Source: a virus
Reading direction: 5' to 3' (one strand)
Length of the DNA stretch: 44,064 nucleotides
IMG/VR virus record: IMGVR_UViG_3300025430_000044
Location: 1-44,064 of that record
Shown: positions 1 through 5,853 of the stretch, piece by piece
Position numbering within the stretch: position 1 is the first letter of the stretch
How the letters are laid out: every line of letters begins with the position of its first letter
The notes under the pieces: generated by a model
Databases searched by the model: none
Told to the model about the DNA's origin: nothing
Seen by the model: only the letters and a program-made list of their open reading frames with translations
Position numbers and translations under genes: made by a program

Positions 1-811
1 TATAAACCGCACTGTTGTTGGCGAGTGCACGATGAGGTGCTGTTTCCCACCATGGGCCAGCTTTAGCATGTCGAATCCTTTCATCATCTAAGTCTGACAA
101 GGATATCATAGCTGAGCGACGAACGCCGCCTACTACAACTACCTCACCAATTTTGCACATTAAATCGTGGCACTCAAGCGAATTGAGTTTGCGACCCTTT
201 GCGCCTTTAAATGTTGCCACAACAAACTCAAACAAATCAATTAATGGTTGCGGCCCTGAAGCTCTTCCACCAAATGTTTTGAGTCTGGCTCCGGAGGGGC
301 GAACTGTGGAAGTATCCCACTTTGGGATTTCTCCTGCGTAGAGGTGGGCGATGAGCAGACGTAATGATTTTGCCCATCCTTCTTTTGAATCGTGCACTTG
401 AATTGTTCCGGAATAATCAAACAAGTTTTCTGGCACTTCGGGCAAACGGTTAATGTACTTTGATTCAACTGAGAATCCAACGCCAGTTCCGCAAAGCAAA
501 ATGAACATGGCTTCGTCAAAACTTTTGGGGTCATCCACCGGGAGATAGCTGCAGTTATAGACGCAAGTATTGTCACGATCGGCACTCTTTCCTGCCGTCA
601 TCATGGCACGCATGGACGGCATAAGTTCTAGGTTATGGATAGCATCAAATAATTCATTTTTTAAATCTTCGTCTTGGGCAATTGCTGGGGTACGGGTAAA
701 AATATAATCCACAAAACGGTTAACTGTTTCTGCCCATGTTTCTCTGCGTTTCTTTTCATCTACAAATCGGGCATATCTACTGGCGGCAATGTACTCTTGA
801 TACTGATCCAT
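1..811 (-). CDS. nrdJ: Class II (adenosylcobalamin-dependent) ribonucleoside-triphosphate reductase, N-terminal part
   Basis: Reduces ribonucleotides to deoxyribonucleotides for phage DNA synthesis, using B12 to make the thiyl radical. The gene starts at 811 and runs off the left edge, so only about 270 residues are seen. Visible family features are NCSYLPVDD near residue 86 (first redox cysteine), LLCGTGVGFSVE, the block RPSGARLKTFGGRASGPQPL, GGVRRSAMISLSDLDDE, and WWETAPHRALANNSAVY at the window edge. These fit the monomeric RTPR type rather than class I NrdA. The frame stays open throughout. The gene follows the ssDNA-binding protein gene, from which it is separated by a terminator hairpin. 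The active-site glycyl/cysteine region lies outside the window, so activity cannot be judged. Confidence 0.93.
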   Translation of the reverse strand, partial: MDQYQEYIAASRYARFVDEKKRRETWAETVNRFVDYIFTRTPAIAQDEDLKNELFDAIHNLELMPSMRAMMTAGKSADRDNTCVYNCSYLPVDDPKSFDEAMFILLCGTGVGFSVESKYINRLPEVPENLFDYSGTIQVHDSKEGWAKSLRLLIAHLYAGEIPKWDTSTVRPSGARLKTFGGRASGPQPLIDLFEFVVATFKGAKGRKLNSLECHDLMCKIGEVVVVGGVRRSAMISLSDLDDERIRHAKAGPWWETAPHRALANNSAVY

Positions 812-845
812 TTATTGTTTTTCTCTAGTTATGGGTTAATAAAGG

Positions 846-876
846 GCAAAAAGGGCGACCAGTTTCTAGTCGCCCC
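846..876 (-). terminator. Rho-independent terminator after the DUF2815 gene
   Basis: A 7-bp perfect stem (GGGCGAC/GTCGCCC at 853-859 and 869-875) is followed on the minus strand by a run of five T. It lies 21 bases past the stop of the ssDNA-binding protein gene and before the reductase start. Confidence 0.8.
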
Positions 877-896
877 GCCCACTACATGGGTACTTC

Positions 897-1415
897 TTAA
901 ATTGCGAAATCTGCTGCGGCGGATGTTGCACCGCCAAACTTCTCACCGTCCTCTAACTTCTGAACGTTGTTTAAACCTGCTGCAATACCTTTAGAACCAC
1001 TTGCATCGTATGGGTAAAGGGTAAGTGACGCACGACCATAGCAACCGCTATAGAACTCGTCTTTGTCCATAATTGGATTTAATTCAGCATCAACAATACC
1101 TGGCTTCTCATTAGAGTTGGCATTGATGAAATAGTGACCGGCGTATACTGGATCATCTTTTTCCGCATCGCCATCACGCAGACCACCTTTAAGCATTTTA
1201 GGAATGCTTCCGCCAAAGTAAGCTGCGTTAGCTTGCTTGGTTTCTTCAAAGGCTTTATTGAAACGTGCTACTGTGTCTTTGTCAGACTTGGGGATTAGGA
1301 TTGATACAGAGTACTTCAAAGAACCGTTCAATGTCTCAGCTGGTTCAAATACGTGAACAAACGAGAAACGAACTTTGCCAGTTACAAACTTGGTCTTTAC
1401 TGATTTGACTGCCAT
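897..1415 (-). CDS. DUF2815 family single-stranded DNA-binding protein
   Basis: 172 residues. The N-terminal stretch VTGKVRFSFVHVFEP, followed by a SILIPKSDKDT block and the later YAGHYFINANSNEKPGIVD and GCYGRASLTLYPY segments, is the typical DUF2815 pattern. This phage family has a gp2.5-like OB fold and is taken to bind ssDNA at the replication fork. The C-terminus here (GGATSAAADFAI) is less acidic than in T7 gp2.5. The gene has its own promoter-like motif (TSS predicted at 1477, 62-base leader), an operator-like site upstream, and a terminator downstream, so it is probably monocistronic and strongly expressed. Confidence 0.85.
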   Translation of the reverse strand: MAVKSVKTKFVTGKVRFSFVHVFEPAETLNGSLKYSVSILIPKSDKDTVARFNKAFEETKQANAAYFGGSIPKMLKGGLRDGDAEKDDPVYAGHYFINANSNEKPGIVDAELNPIMDKDEFYSGCYGRASLTLYPYDASGSKGIAAGLNNVQKLEDGEKFGGATSAAADFAI

Positions 1416-1474
1416 AATAATTTTTACCTTTTTACATTTTTAGTGACTCAGACTTAAAGGAGCTGAATCGGTAC

Positions 1475-1494
1475 CCTACTCATACTAATGCAAA
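1475..1494 (-). promoter_or_regulatory. Phage promoter-like motif 1 (ssDNA-binding protein gene)
   Basis: Minus-strand TTTGCATTAGTA at 1494-1483, then TGAGT and AGG, so the predicted start is A1477. One of nine copies that share A at position 18 and G at position 20. Confidence 0.75.
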
Positions 1495-1512
1495 CTTCTT
1501 ACTACTTATTTT

Positions 1513-1530
1513 CCACGATGTGAAATATTT
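1513..1530 (-). promoter_or_regulatory. CACAnTGTGAAATATTT-type operator upstream of promoter 1
   Basis: The plus strand reads CCACGATGTGAAATATTT. The same block occurs at 3147-3164 and 14111-14130, each time 16-29 bases upstream of the promoter-like motif of a replication gene. The core CACA-n-TGTG is an inverted repeat, which suits a dimeric repressor or activator. Confidence 0.55.
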
Positions 1531-1786
1531 ACGCATCGTACAAAATTCCGTGAGCCGCTAGGGCTTGACGCATCGCCAAAGCGTTCATAAAATCGGCATG
1601 AACACTCATATCTTCTAATAATTCTGGTTCTTCAAAAACCATGTCAGTAATCTCTTCAATGCGCATTCTTAGTTGATGCACACCGGTTCGTTCTCTGCCA
1701 CCCACTAAACCATCAAAGTCTTTGTAAAACTTATCAATTAAAATATCGGGCACTTCAAACTCTGAATCGCTGTATTTAACTAACAT
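1529..1786 (-). CDS. Hypothetical protein, acidic, 85 aa
   Basis: Not recognised. It is an acidic, largely helical-looking small protein (LEDMSVHADFMNALAMRQAL near the end) with no membrane segment or cysteine motif. It lies third in the operon that starts at 3071 with the DUF2800 nuclease, 11 bases after the small membrane protein gene. Its stop overlaps the operator-like site before the next promoter. The start has AAGAAGGAC upstream, a reasonable ribosome-binding site. Confidence 0.75.
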   Translation of the reverse strand: MLVKYSDSEFEVPDILIDKFYKDFDGLVGGRERTGVHQLRMRIEEITDMVFEEPELLEDMSVHADFMNALAMRQALAAHGILYDA

Positions 1787-1797
1787 TGGTGTCCTTC

Positions 1798-1947
1798 TTA
1801 TAATTGTAATGTCACCATAACTAGGCCTACGTTACCAAGAGCATACCCTAAAAAAGATATGCCCATGCCAATTTGACCTTTTATAAAAAATTGAATTGCC
1901 ACAAATGTGTATACGCAACCTATAAAACCAATTAACCATGCGTTCAT
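1798..1947 (-). CDS. Small two-helix membrane protein, 49 aa
   Basis: Starts with MNAWLIGFIGCVYTFVAIQF and has a second hydrophobic stretch (MGISFLGYALGNVGLVMVTL). The two helices are joined by a short FIKGQIG turn, so it is probably an inner-membrane protein. The ATG overlaps the stop of the DUF2800 gene as ATGA, indicating translational coupling. No function recognised. Confidence 0.65.
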   Translation of the reverse strand: MNAWLIGFIGCVYTFVAIQFFIKGQIGMGISFLGYALGNVGLVMVTLQL

Positions 1948-3071
1948 TCAAAGTCATCCTTTGCTGTTTCTTTAACTTTAACTAGTTTTGGTTGACCTTC
2001 TGGACGTATAACTAAATCACCTAAATGGGCCATAACTTGCTTGTTTATTTTTTCCAATGATGCCAAAGACTTAAGTTTGGGTGGTTCCCAAATAACTTTT
2101 TCATCCATGCCTTTTTCAATAAGCACAGTAGCTGCCAACGCATGATCAGATATTTTTCTGTGTGTTACAGTTGTTGCTAGCTTATAGCCAGGGGGGATAA
2201 CGCTGTTGTTAATTGCTTGTTCTAAGGCATAATCCTCAACGTCGTTAACCCATGTGCGTAAATCTTGGGCCCTGGAAAGAACTAGACTCATTTCATCTTC
2301 ATCTAGTAGCGGGGCGGGTCTAAATTCTAGCTTTGCGATTTCCGAGTTAAAGTCCGAGCGCGCCCTGCACTGCGTTTTGGCGCGGCAGAATTGACAGTGG
2401 TCACCTGGGAGGAACTCACCTGTGCCTGACCACGCTTTTTTGGCTTTTGGTTTGACGAAGTAGTTCGCCCAGTCGACAAGTTTGCTGATACTTGTGCCGT
2501 CGGTGCTAATGCTGTCAAGTCTGGGTTGGTGGATTGTGTAACTGACTTCACGTATGTCCGGCCATTCTTCTTTGAATTTAGACCACGCGCCGAGCGCGTA
2601 GAGGCGGAGCTGGGGGTTGTCTTGGGCGTGGACAGGGATACCTTTTCCGAATTTAAGATCAATGACTCTAATTGCGTGTTTCGAAAGGATGACGACGTCC
2701 GCAGTACCAAATCCATCAGGTACCCAGTCACTGAAATCCACACGTTGTTCAAACAACGGAGTATCGCCTTCACCAATTTGTGAACGAACATACAAAACGT
2801 AATTATCGACGTTAGCCTCGAAATCGTCATCATAGTAGGATGTTGATTTAATGATTTCGTATTCTTTTTCATATTCTTCAATTCCTATTTGACCGTAGTA
2901 ATGGCGCAATTTAACTTCTGCCAAAGCGTGAGCCATAGTTCCTTCTTGTGAGAAGTCAAAAGAACCTGGAGCTCGTTTTTGTTCGGGGAGGGTTGCTTCT
3001 AGTCTGGCAGATGGTGTGCAGGTTAGCCAGCGTTTTGATCCTGATGCTGAGAGCAGCGCGTGTGCGGTCAT
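1944..3071 (-). CDS. DUF2800 protein, RecB/Cas4-like PD-(D/E)XK nuclease
   Basis: 375 residues. The nuclease core is seen as GTADVV (D125) followed by VIDLKFG (D138, K140), the D...DxK signature of the RecB/Cas4-like fold. One cysteine near the N-terminus (C18 in LTCTP) and three further on (C226, C229, C235 in CQFCRAKTQC) match the layout that binds a 4Fe-4S cluster in AddB and Cas4. Likely a phage recombination or DNA-processing exonuclease. The family name is recognised from pattern; enzymatic activity is inferred. It has its own promoter-like motif with a 29-base leader and is translationally coupled to a small membrane protein gene. Confidence 0.82.
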   Translation of the reverse strand: MTAHALLSASGSKRWLTCTPSARLEATLPEQKRAPGSFDFSQEGTMAHALAEVKLRHYYGQIGIEEYEKEYEIIKSTSYYDDDFEANVDNYVLYVRSQIGEGDTPLFEQRVDFSDWVPDGFGTADVVILSKHAIRVIDLKFGKGIPVHAQDNPQLRLYALGAWSKFKEEWPDIREVSYTIHQPRLDSISTDGTSISKLVDWANYFVKPKAKKAWSGTGEFLPGDHCQFCRAKTQCRARSDFNSEIAKLEFRPAPLLDEDEMSLVLSRAQDLRTWVNDVEDYALEQAINNSVIPPGYKLATTVTHRKISDHALAATVLIEKGMDEKVIWEPPKLKSLASLEKINKQVMAHLGDLVIRPEGQPKLVKVKETAKDDFE

Positions 3072-3097
3072 TTTTAGCCTTTTTAGTAAATGTTCGT

Positions 3098-3117
3098 CTT
3101 ACATATACTAATGCAAA
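3098..3117 (-). promoter_or_regulatory. Phage promoter-like motif 2 (DUF2800 operon)
   Basis: Minus-strand TTTGCATTAGTA at 3117-3106, then TATGT and AAG, so the predicted start is A3100. The first Ts of the motif are also the T-run of the terminator immediately upstream. Confidence 0.75.
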
Positions 3118-3139
3118 AAATAGGGCCTGACAAGGCCCT
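3115..3139 (-). terminator. Rho-independent terminator fused to promoter 2
   Basis: Stem AGGGCCT / AGGCCCT (3122-3128 and 3133-3139) with a GACA loop, then A and six T on the minus strand (3120-3115). It ends the TerS-like operon. The T-run doubles as the first bases of the next promoter motif. The hairpin also has a T-run on the plus strand and could act both ways. Confidence 0.75.
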
Positions 3140-3146
3140 TTTTGTA

Positions 3147-3164
3147 CCACAATGTGAAATATTT
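3147..3164 (-). promoter_or_regulatory. CACAATGTGAAATATTT operator upstream of promoter 2
   Basis: The plus strand reads CCACAATGTGAAATATTT. It matches the site at 1513-1530 at 17 of 18 positions and the core of the site at 14111-14130. It abuts the end of the TerS-like gene and lies upstream of the terminator-promoter hybrid. Confidence 0.55.
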
Positions 3165-3541
3165 TATTTTAGGGAGGAAATTAGATCAGCTATCTCTTTA
3201 TTAAAGTCGACCACAACTTCTTGTTTTATTTCGGCTTTAATTTCACGACTGTCTTTGTAGTCCTCTGGATACTGTCCACGAAGGGCAATTTCGGCAACGC
3301 GGGAATTAAACCCACGGTTGTCAATATTGGCTAACATCATGTTTTCCCAGTATGCTTGACCATAAGTTGTAGCTAAGTCCATAGCTTCTGCAAACTTAGG
3401 ATCTTCTTTTTTAAGTTTAATTGCTGTAGATTTGCTGATATTTAAAGCAGCATACATAGCTTTTTGCGATGCGCCCTGTTTGCCAAGTTCTAAAATAATC
3501 TTGGCGTGTGCATCTGTAAATTTAAATTTTTTAGCTACCAC
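3164..3541 (-). CDS. Probable terminase small subunit / HTH protein
   Basis: 125 residues. Residues 8-50 look like a helix-turn-helix (AHAKIILELGKQGASQKAMYA followed by an ISKSTAIKLKKEDPKFAEAM recognition region). They are followed by the arrangement typical of small terminases: YWENMMLANIDNRGFNSRVAE, then YPEDYKDSREIK and a short helical tail. Such proteins recognise the packaging site and load TerL. The gene lies about 25 kb from, and on the opposite strand to, the large subunit gene, which is unusual. It could instead be a regulator with the same fold. It overlaps the upstream gene by 11 bases. Confidence 0.55.
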   Translation of the reverse strand: MVAKKFKFTDAHAKIILELGKQGASQKAMYAALNISKSTAIKLKKEDPKFAEAMDLATTYGQAYWENMMLANIDNRGFNSRVAEIALRGQYPEDYKDSREIKAEIKQEVVVDFNKEIADLISSLK

Positions 3542-3962
3542 ATTTCCACCTTTTTAGACTTGCTGCTTTGCGTGTTGGTTTTCCGTTCTCGTCCTTCATA
3601 GGGCCGGGCACACCAGACATGCGAGCACAGAATGATTTTTTACGAGGGCCACCTTCTGGTTGAGGGGCTTTTAGATGACTGCCGTTTTTGGAATTGTAAG
3701 CCTTGCGACCAGCTGCTGTCATGCCAGCACCTTCTTTGGTACTTAAATAATGACGGCCTTCGCCTTTAGTTGTTTTGGCAATTGGTTTGTCGTGTTTTAC
3801 TGAGCCGCCGCTAGCTTTTTTAGCTGTTTTGGCGGACTCAACAAATGCTTGTTTGGTTGGCGCACCAGCCGAACCCGGTTTGCGCATGTGTTCGCCGGAA
3901 CCGCGTTTAATGCGTTCTTGTTTTGCGTGAATGTTTGCGTAGAGTCCGGGTTTGGTGGCCAT
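3531..3962 (-). CDS. DUF6321-like basic phage protein
   Basis: 143 residues, rich in Lys, Gly and Ser. It shows the recurring phage pattern of GLYANIHAKQERIKRGSGEH, then MRKPGSAGAPT, then LSTKEGAGMTAAGRKAYN and a C-terminal block with a conserved Cys (KSFCARMSGVPGPM) ending in RWKCGS. This pattern is widespread in phages and usually labelled DUF6321. Its role is unknown; the composition suggests a nucleic acid- or virion-associated protein. It lies between the TerS-like gene and a small gene of the same operon. Confidence 0.7.
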   Translation of the reverse strand: MATKPGLYANIHAKQERIKRGSGEHMRKPGSAGAPTKQAFVESAKTAKKASGGSVKHDKPIAKTTKGEGRHYLSTKEGAGMTAAGRKAYNSKNGSHLKAPQPEGGPRKKSFCARMSGVPGPMKDENGKPTRKAASLKRWKCGS

Positions 3963-3971
3963 GATGTACCT

Positions 3972-4223
3972 TTAAAATATAACGCTAACGCCAGAACGTT
4001 TGAGTTTTAAAACTTCTTCACGTTGGGCATCGCTGACAAACTTATTGATTTCAATGGCTTTATTAATAACATCGTCCATTGTGGGAAATTTAGGTGCTAG
4101 CTCTAGTGTTTCTTTAGAGGTCTTGTTGAGCAATTCCCAAGCTGCCATGTTGGCATTGTACTGGGTCTCTAAAAAATCTTTAGCTGCGTTAAAAACGGAA
4201 AAGCGTAATTCGTATGGGCTCAT
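3972..4223 (-). CDS. Conserved phage hypothetical protein (MSPYELRF type)
   Basis: 83 residues, helical, starting MSPYELRFSVFNAAKDFLET and containing FPTMDDVINKAIEINKFV. Similar small proteins are common in aquatic myoviruses and cyanophages, with no assigned function. The start has TAGGAGAAATAC just upstream, a good ribosome-binding site. Transcription probably begins at motif 3, giving a 116-base leader that itself holds a short reading frame. Confidence 0.7.
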   Translation of the reverse strand: MSPYELRFSVFNAAKDFLETQYNANMAAWELLNKTSKETLELAPKFPTMDDVINKAIEINKFVSDAQREEVLKLKRSGVSVIF

Positions 4224-4329
4224 GTATTTCTCCTATGTGTATGTGTGTGGGTGCTGGTCTTTCCCAGCCGTCATCCCAAACGTCTTTGGGCAAATGCAAG
4301 GCTTCTTTACGCCCGCAGGAGCGCTTCAC
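4189..4329 (-). CDS. Possible 46-aa leader-region protein, GTG start
   Basis: Begins at GTG 4329, six bases after AGGA at the predicted start of transcription. It contains LHLPKDVWDDGWERPAPTHI, then an IHIGEIHEP stretch, and ends ITLFRF, overlapping the start of the next gene by 35 bases in another frame. The composition looks protein-like and it fills an otherwise long leader, but no relative is recognised. Confidence 0.4.
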   Translation of the reverse strand: MKRSCGRKEALHLPKDVWDDGWERPAPTHIHIGEIHEPIRITLFRF

Positions 4330-4336
4330 AGCGAGT

Positions 4337-4356
4337 CCTATATTTACTAATGCAAA
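4337..4356 (-). promoter_or_regulatory. Phage promoter-like motif 3
   Basis: Minus-strand TTTGCATTAGTA at 4356-4345, then AATAT and AGG, so the predicted start is A4339. Its end, TATAGGA, resembles the initiation region of T7-type promoters. It drives the MSPYELRF/DUF6321/TerS-like operon. Confidence 0.75.
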
Positions 4357-4374
4357 TAAAGCACTCAATCCGCC

Positions 4375-4617
4375 CTAGTCTGGCAGGATGATGGTTTTCT
4401 TAGGTTTAGATGGTGGTTTGTCATTTTGTTGCATTTCCATCATTTTTCTAAACGTTGGCATCATCTCATTGACAATGACTTTGGTCATGGCTTCAGCTTT
4501 TAAGCGGTGAACCATTTCCTCTTCTTCACTAGACTTTTTAGTTTTTTCTTCTACGGCTTTAGCAATATCGTTGCTAAATTTACGATGCCGTAAAAACTGG
4601 CGCATAAAATTATCCAT
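4375..4617 (-). CDS. Hypothetical helical protein, 80 aa
   Basis: Not recognised. It has charged helices with a Lys/Glu-rich middle (AKAVEEKTKKSSEEEEMVHR) and a basic proline-containing tail. ATG 4617 is preferred over the GTG at 4632 because AGGAAG lies six bases before it. It overlaps the stop of the upstream gene by 8 bases. It is last in the operon that runs from 5836. Confidence 0.65.
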   Translation of the reverse strand: MDNFMRQFLRHRKFSNDIAKAVEEKTKKSSEEEEMVHRLKAEAMTKVIVNEMMPTFRKMMEMQQNDKPPSKPKKTIILPD

Positions 4618-4837
4618 TGGCTGCTTCCTCACTTGCTTTTAATGCTGCCTCTAAACCTTTTTTGGCTTGCTCAATTTGTGGGCTAACTTGTGAGTGCAAG
4701 ATGTTCATCATCTCTGCCTTCATTGTGGTTGGTGCTTGTTGTGGTAAATCTAAGATGGCCATCAATACATTAAAGCCTCGAACAGTCAGTTCAATCTTAA
4801 TGCTCATGTCATCTAATACATCAGTTTTATCATTCAT
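4610..4837 (-). CDS. Hypothetical protein, 75 aa
   Basis: Not recognised. It starts MNDKTDVLDDMSIKIELTVR and ends in an alanine-rich helix. ATG 4837 is chosen because AAAGG lies ten bases upstream and the start overlaps the previous stop (ATGAATGA). The TTG at 4867 has no such site. It contains GFNVLMAILDLPQQAP, suggesting a small folded helical domain. Confidence 0.65.
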   Translation of the reverse strand: MNDKTDVLDDMSIKIELTVRGFNVLMAILDLPQQAPTTMKAEMMNILHSQVSPQIEQAKKGLEAALKASEEAANG

Positions 4838-5126
4838 TCTTTTTACCTTTCTTCTTGATAGGCCCAAGCACTCTTTCTCTTTCTGCGAGCTTTACTGGGT
4901 CGGTGCAATACTGATTTAATTCAAACACTCTGGCGTGCATATCCATCAACTGCCAACAACGCATTTCGTGCATCATCTTGATACCAAGCAAAGTGTTAGC
5001 CACTTCATCTTCAGTCATTGGTTTTTCTGCATCACCATGATATTTATAAAATGATTCAAGATCATCAGATGTTTGCCATACTTTATAGATGGCATCTTCC
5101 ATATCCCACGCTGTGTACTTTTTCAT
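4830..5126 (-). CDS. Hypothetical protein, 98 aa
   Basis: Not recognised. The protein starts MKKYTAWDMEDAIYKVWQ and is rich in Met, Trp and His, with a basic end (KKKGKKNE). The start ATG is fused to the stop of the DUF3310 gene as ATGA and has GAGGAG eight bases before it. Probably cytoplasmic and mostly helical. Confidence 0.7.
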   Translation of the reverse strand: MKKYTAWDMEDAIYKVWQTSDDLESFYKYHGDAEKPMTEDEVANTLLGIKMMHEMRCWQLMDMHARVFELNQYCTDPVKLAERERVLGPIKKKGKKNE

Positions 5127-5362
5127 CTGCCACACTCCTCTTTAATTTTGTTTGCTATAGATGGTGAACGCTTTTCAATTTCCCTGCGAATGTACCACTC
5201 TGCTTTGCGCAAATCTTCAATCGCGTCATCTTTAAGATCCGCGCGCCAGATATATTTAATGGCGTTACCTAGGTTAAAACCCATATGTTCAGTAATTTGA
5301 ATGCAGTCAACGCCAGATGGATGACTGGTATAGTGTTTAGGATTGTTGACTACGTCGCTCAT
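5123..5362 (-). CDS. DUF3310 family protein
   Basis: 79 residues with the whole family signature: NNPKHYTSHPSGVDCIQITE, then NLGNAIKYIWRADLK and a DLRKAEWYIRREI helix. DUF3310 proteins are very common in phages, usually near nucleotide-metabolism or replication genes, and have been linked by name to nucleotide kinases, without proof of function. The gene overlaps its neighbours at both ends, by 26 bases upstream and 4 bases downstream. Confidence 0.85.
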   Translation of the reverse strand: MSDVVNNPKHYTSHPSGVDCIQITEHMGFNLGNAIKYIWRADLKDDAIEDLRKAEWYIRREIEKRSPSIANKIKEECGR

Positions 5363-5528
5363 GTTTTCTCCTTAATTCGCTTTCTACTGCCTTTACTTCT
5401 TCTGCTGTTTCGCATACCCATAAAGTTTCAATGTCGGGATACTGACTTGTATCAATATCTTCAACACCGGTCAGTGTTTCAATGATTGGATAACCTTTGT
5501 ATATGCGTTCAATTACAAAATGACTCAT
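5337..5528 (-). CDS. Hypothetical protein, 63 aa
   Basis: Not recognised. It begins MSHFVIERIYKGYPIIETLT and ends in a strongly charged helix (EEVKAVESELRRKHERRSQQ). It has ATGA overlap with the sigma region 4-like gene upstream and a 26-base overlap with DUF3310 downstream, so it is a coupled member of the operon from 5836. Confidence 0.65.
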   Translation of the reverse strand: MSHFVIERIYKGYPIIETLTGVEDIDTSQYPDIETLWVCETAEEVKAVESELRRKHERRSQQS

Positions 5529-5836
5529 AGTTTTAATTCCTTTTTAATAAACTCTACGCCTTTTGCAAAATGATAGCGCCAATGTTTTTCCGATAAACCT
5601 ACTTCTGTATAAGACAAACCATCTAAAAAACTTGTTAATACAAACCGCTGCTTGACAGGCATACATTCATTTATTAGATGTCTAATGTCATCTATATCTT
5701 CCGGGTCCCATGGCAACCAACCTTCAATAATTTGGTTCGACATACCTTCTGCGTCATCCTGTTCGATTGGGTCTGGGTCTTCGTCAGATAGGCGTGGGGC
5801 CACAGCGTTGACTTTGTATTTGGTTTTTGTTCTCAT
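5525..5836 (-). CDS. Sigma region 4-like helix-turn-helix protein
   Basis: 103 residues. The last 55 resemble sigma-70 region 4: MPVKQRFVLTSFLDGLSYTE is followed by VGLSEKHWRYHFAKGVEFIK, matching the usual pattern of a growth-of-helix segment, GLSY-E turn and recognition helix ending in IKKEL. No region 2 is present. A separate sigma factor gene at 17028-17600 has regions 1.2-3 but no region 4, so the two could act together. The ATG is exactly at the predicted transcription start of motif 4, so the mRNA should be leaderless. Assignment rests on pattern only. Confidence 0.5.
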   Translation of the reverse strand: MRTKTKYKVNAVAPRLSDEDPDPIEQDDAEGMSNQIIEGWLPWDPEDIDDIRHLINECMPVKQRFVLTSFLDGLSYTEVGLSEKHWRYHFAKGVEFIKKELKL

Positions 5837-5853
5837 GGCTATACTAATGCAAA
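5834..5853 (-). promoter_or_regulatory. Phage promoter-like motif 4, leaderless, inside the helicase 3' end
   Basis: Minus-strand TTTGCATTAGTA at 5853-5842, then TAGCC and ATG. The motif's position 18 is A of the start codon at 5836. The same bases encode the last residues of the SNF2 helicase (FALV and its TAG stop). Confidence 0.7.

Noticed and set aside
1-585. Small frames on both strands within the left end (153-341 plus, 241-585 minus)
   Set aside because: The ribonucleotide reductase reads cleanly through this part in one frame with conserved motifs up to the window edge.
2327-2881. Overlapping 184-codon minus-strand frame in the DUF2800 gene
   Set aside because: It is a shadow of the DUF2800 gene; composition is Ser/Thr-rich and family motifs lie in the main frame.
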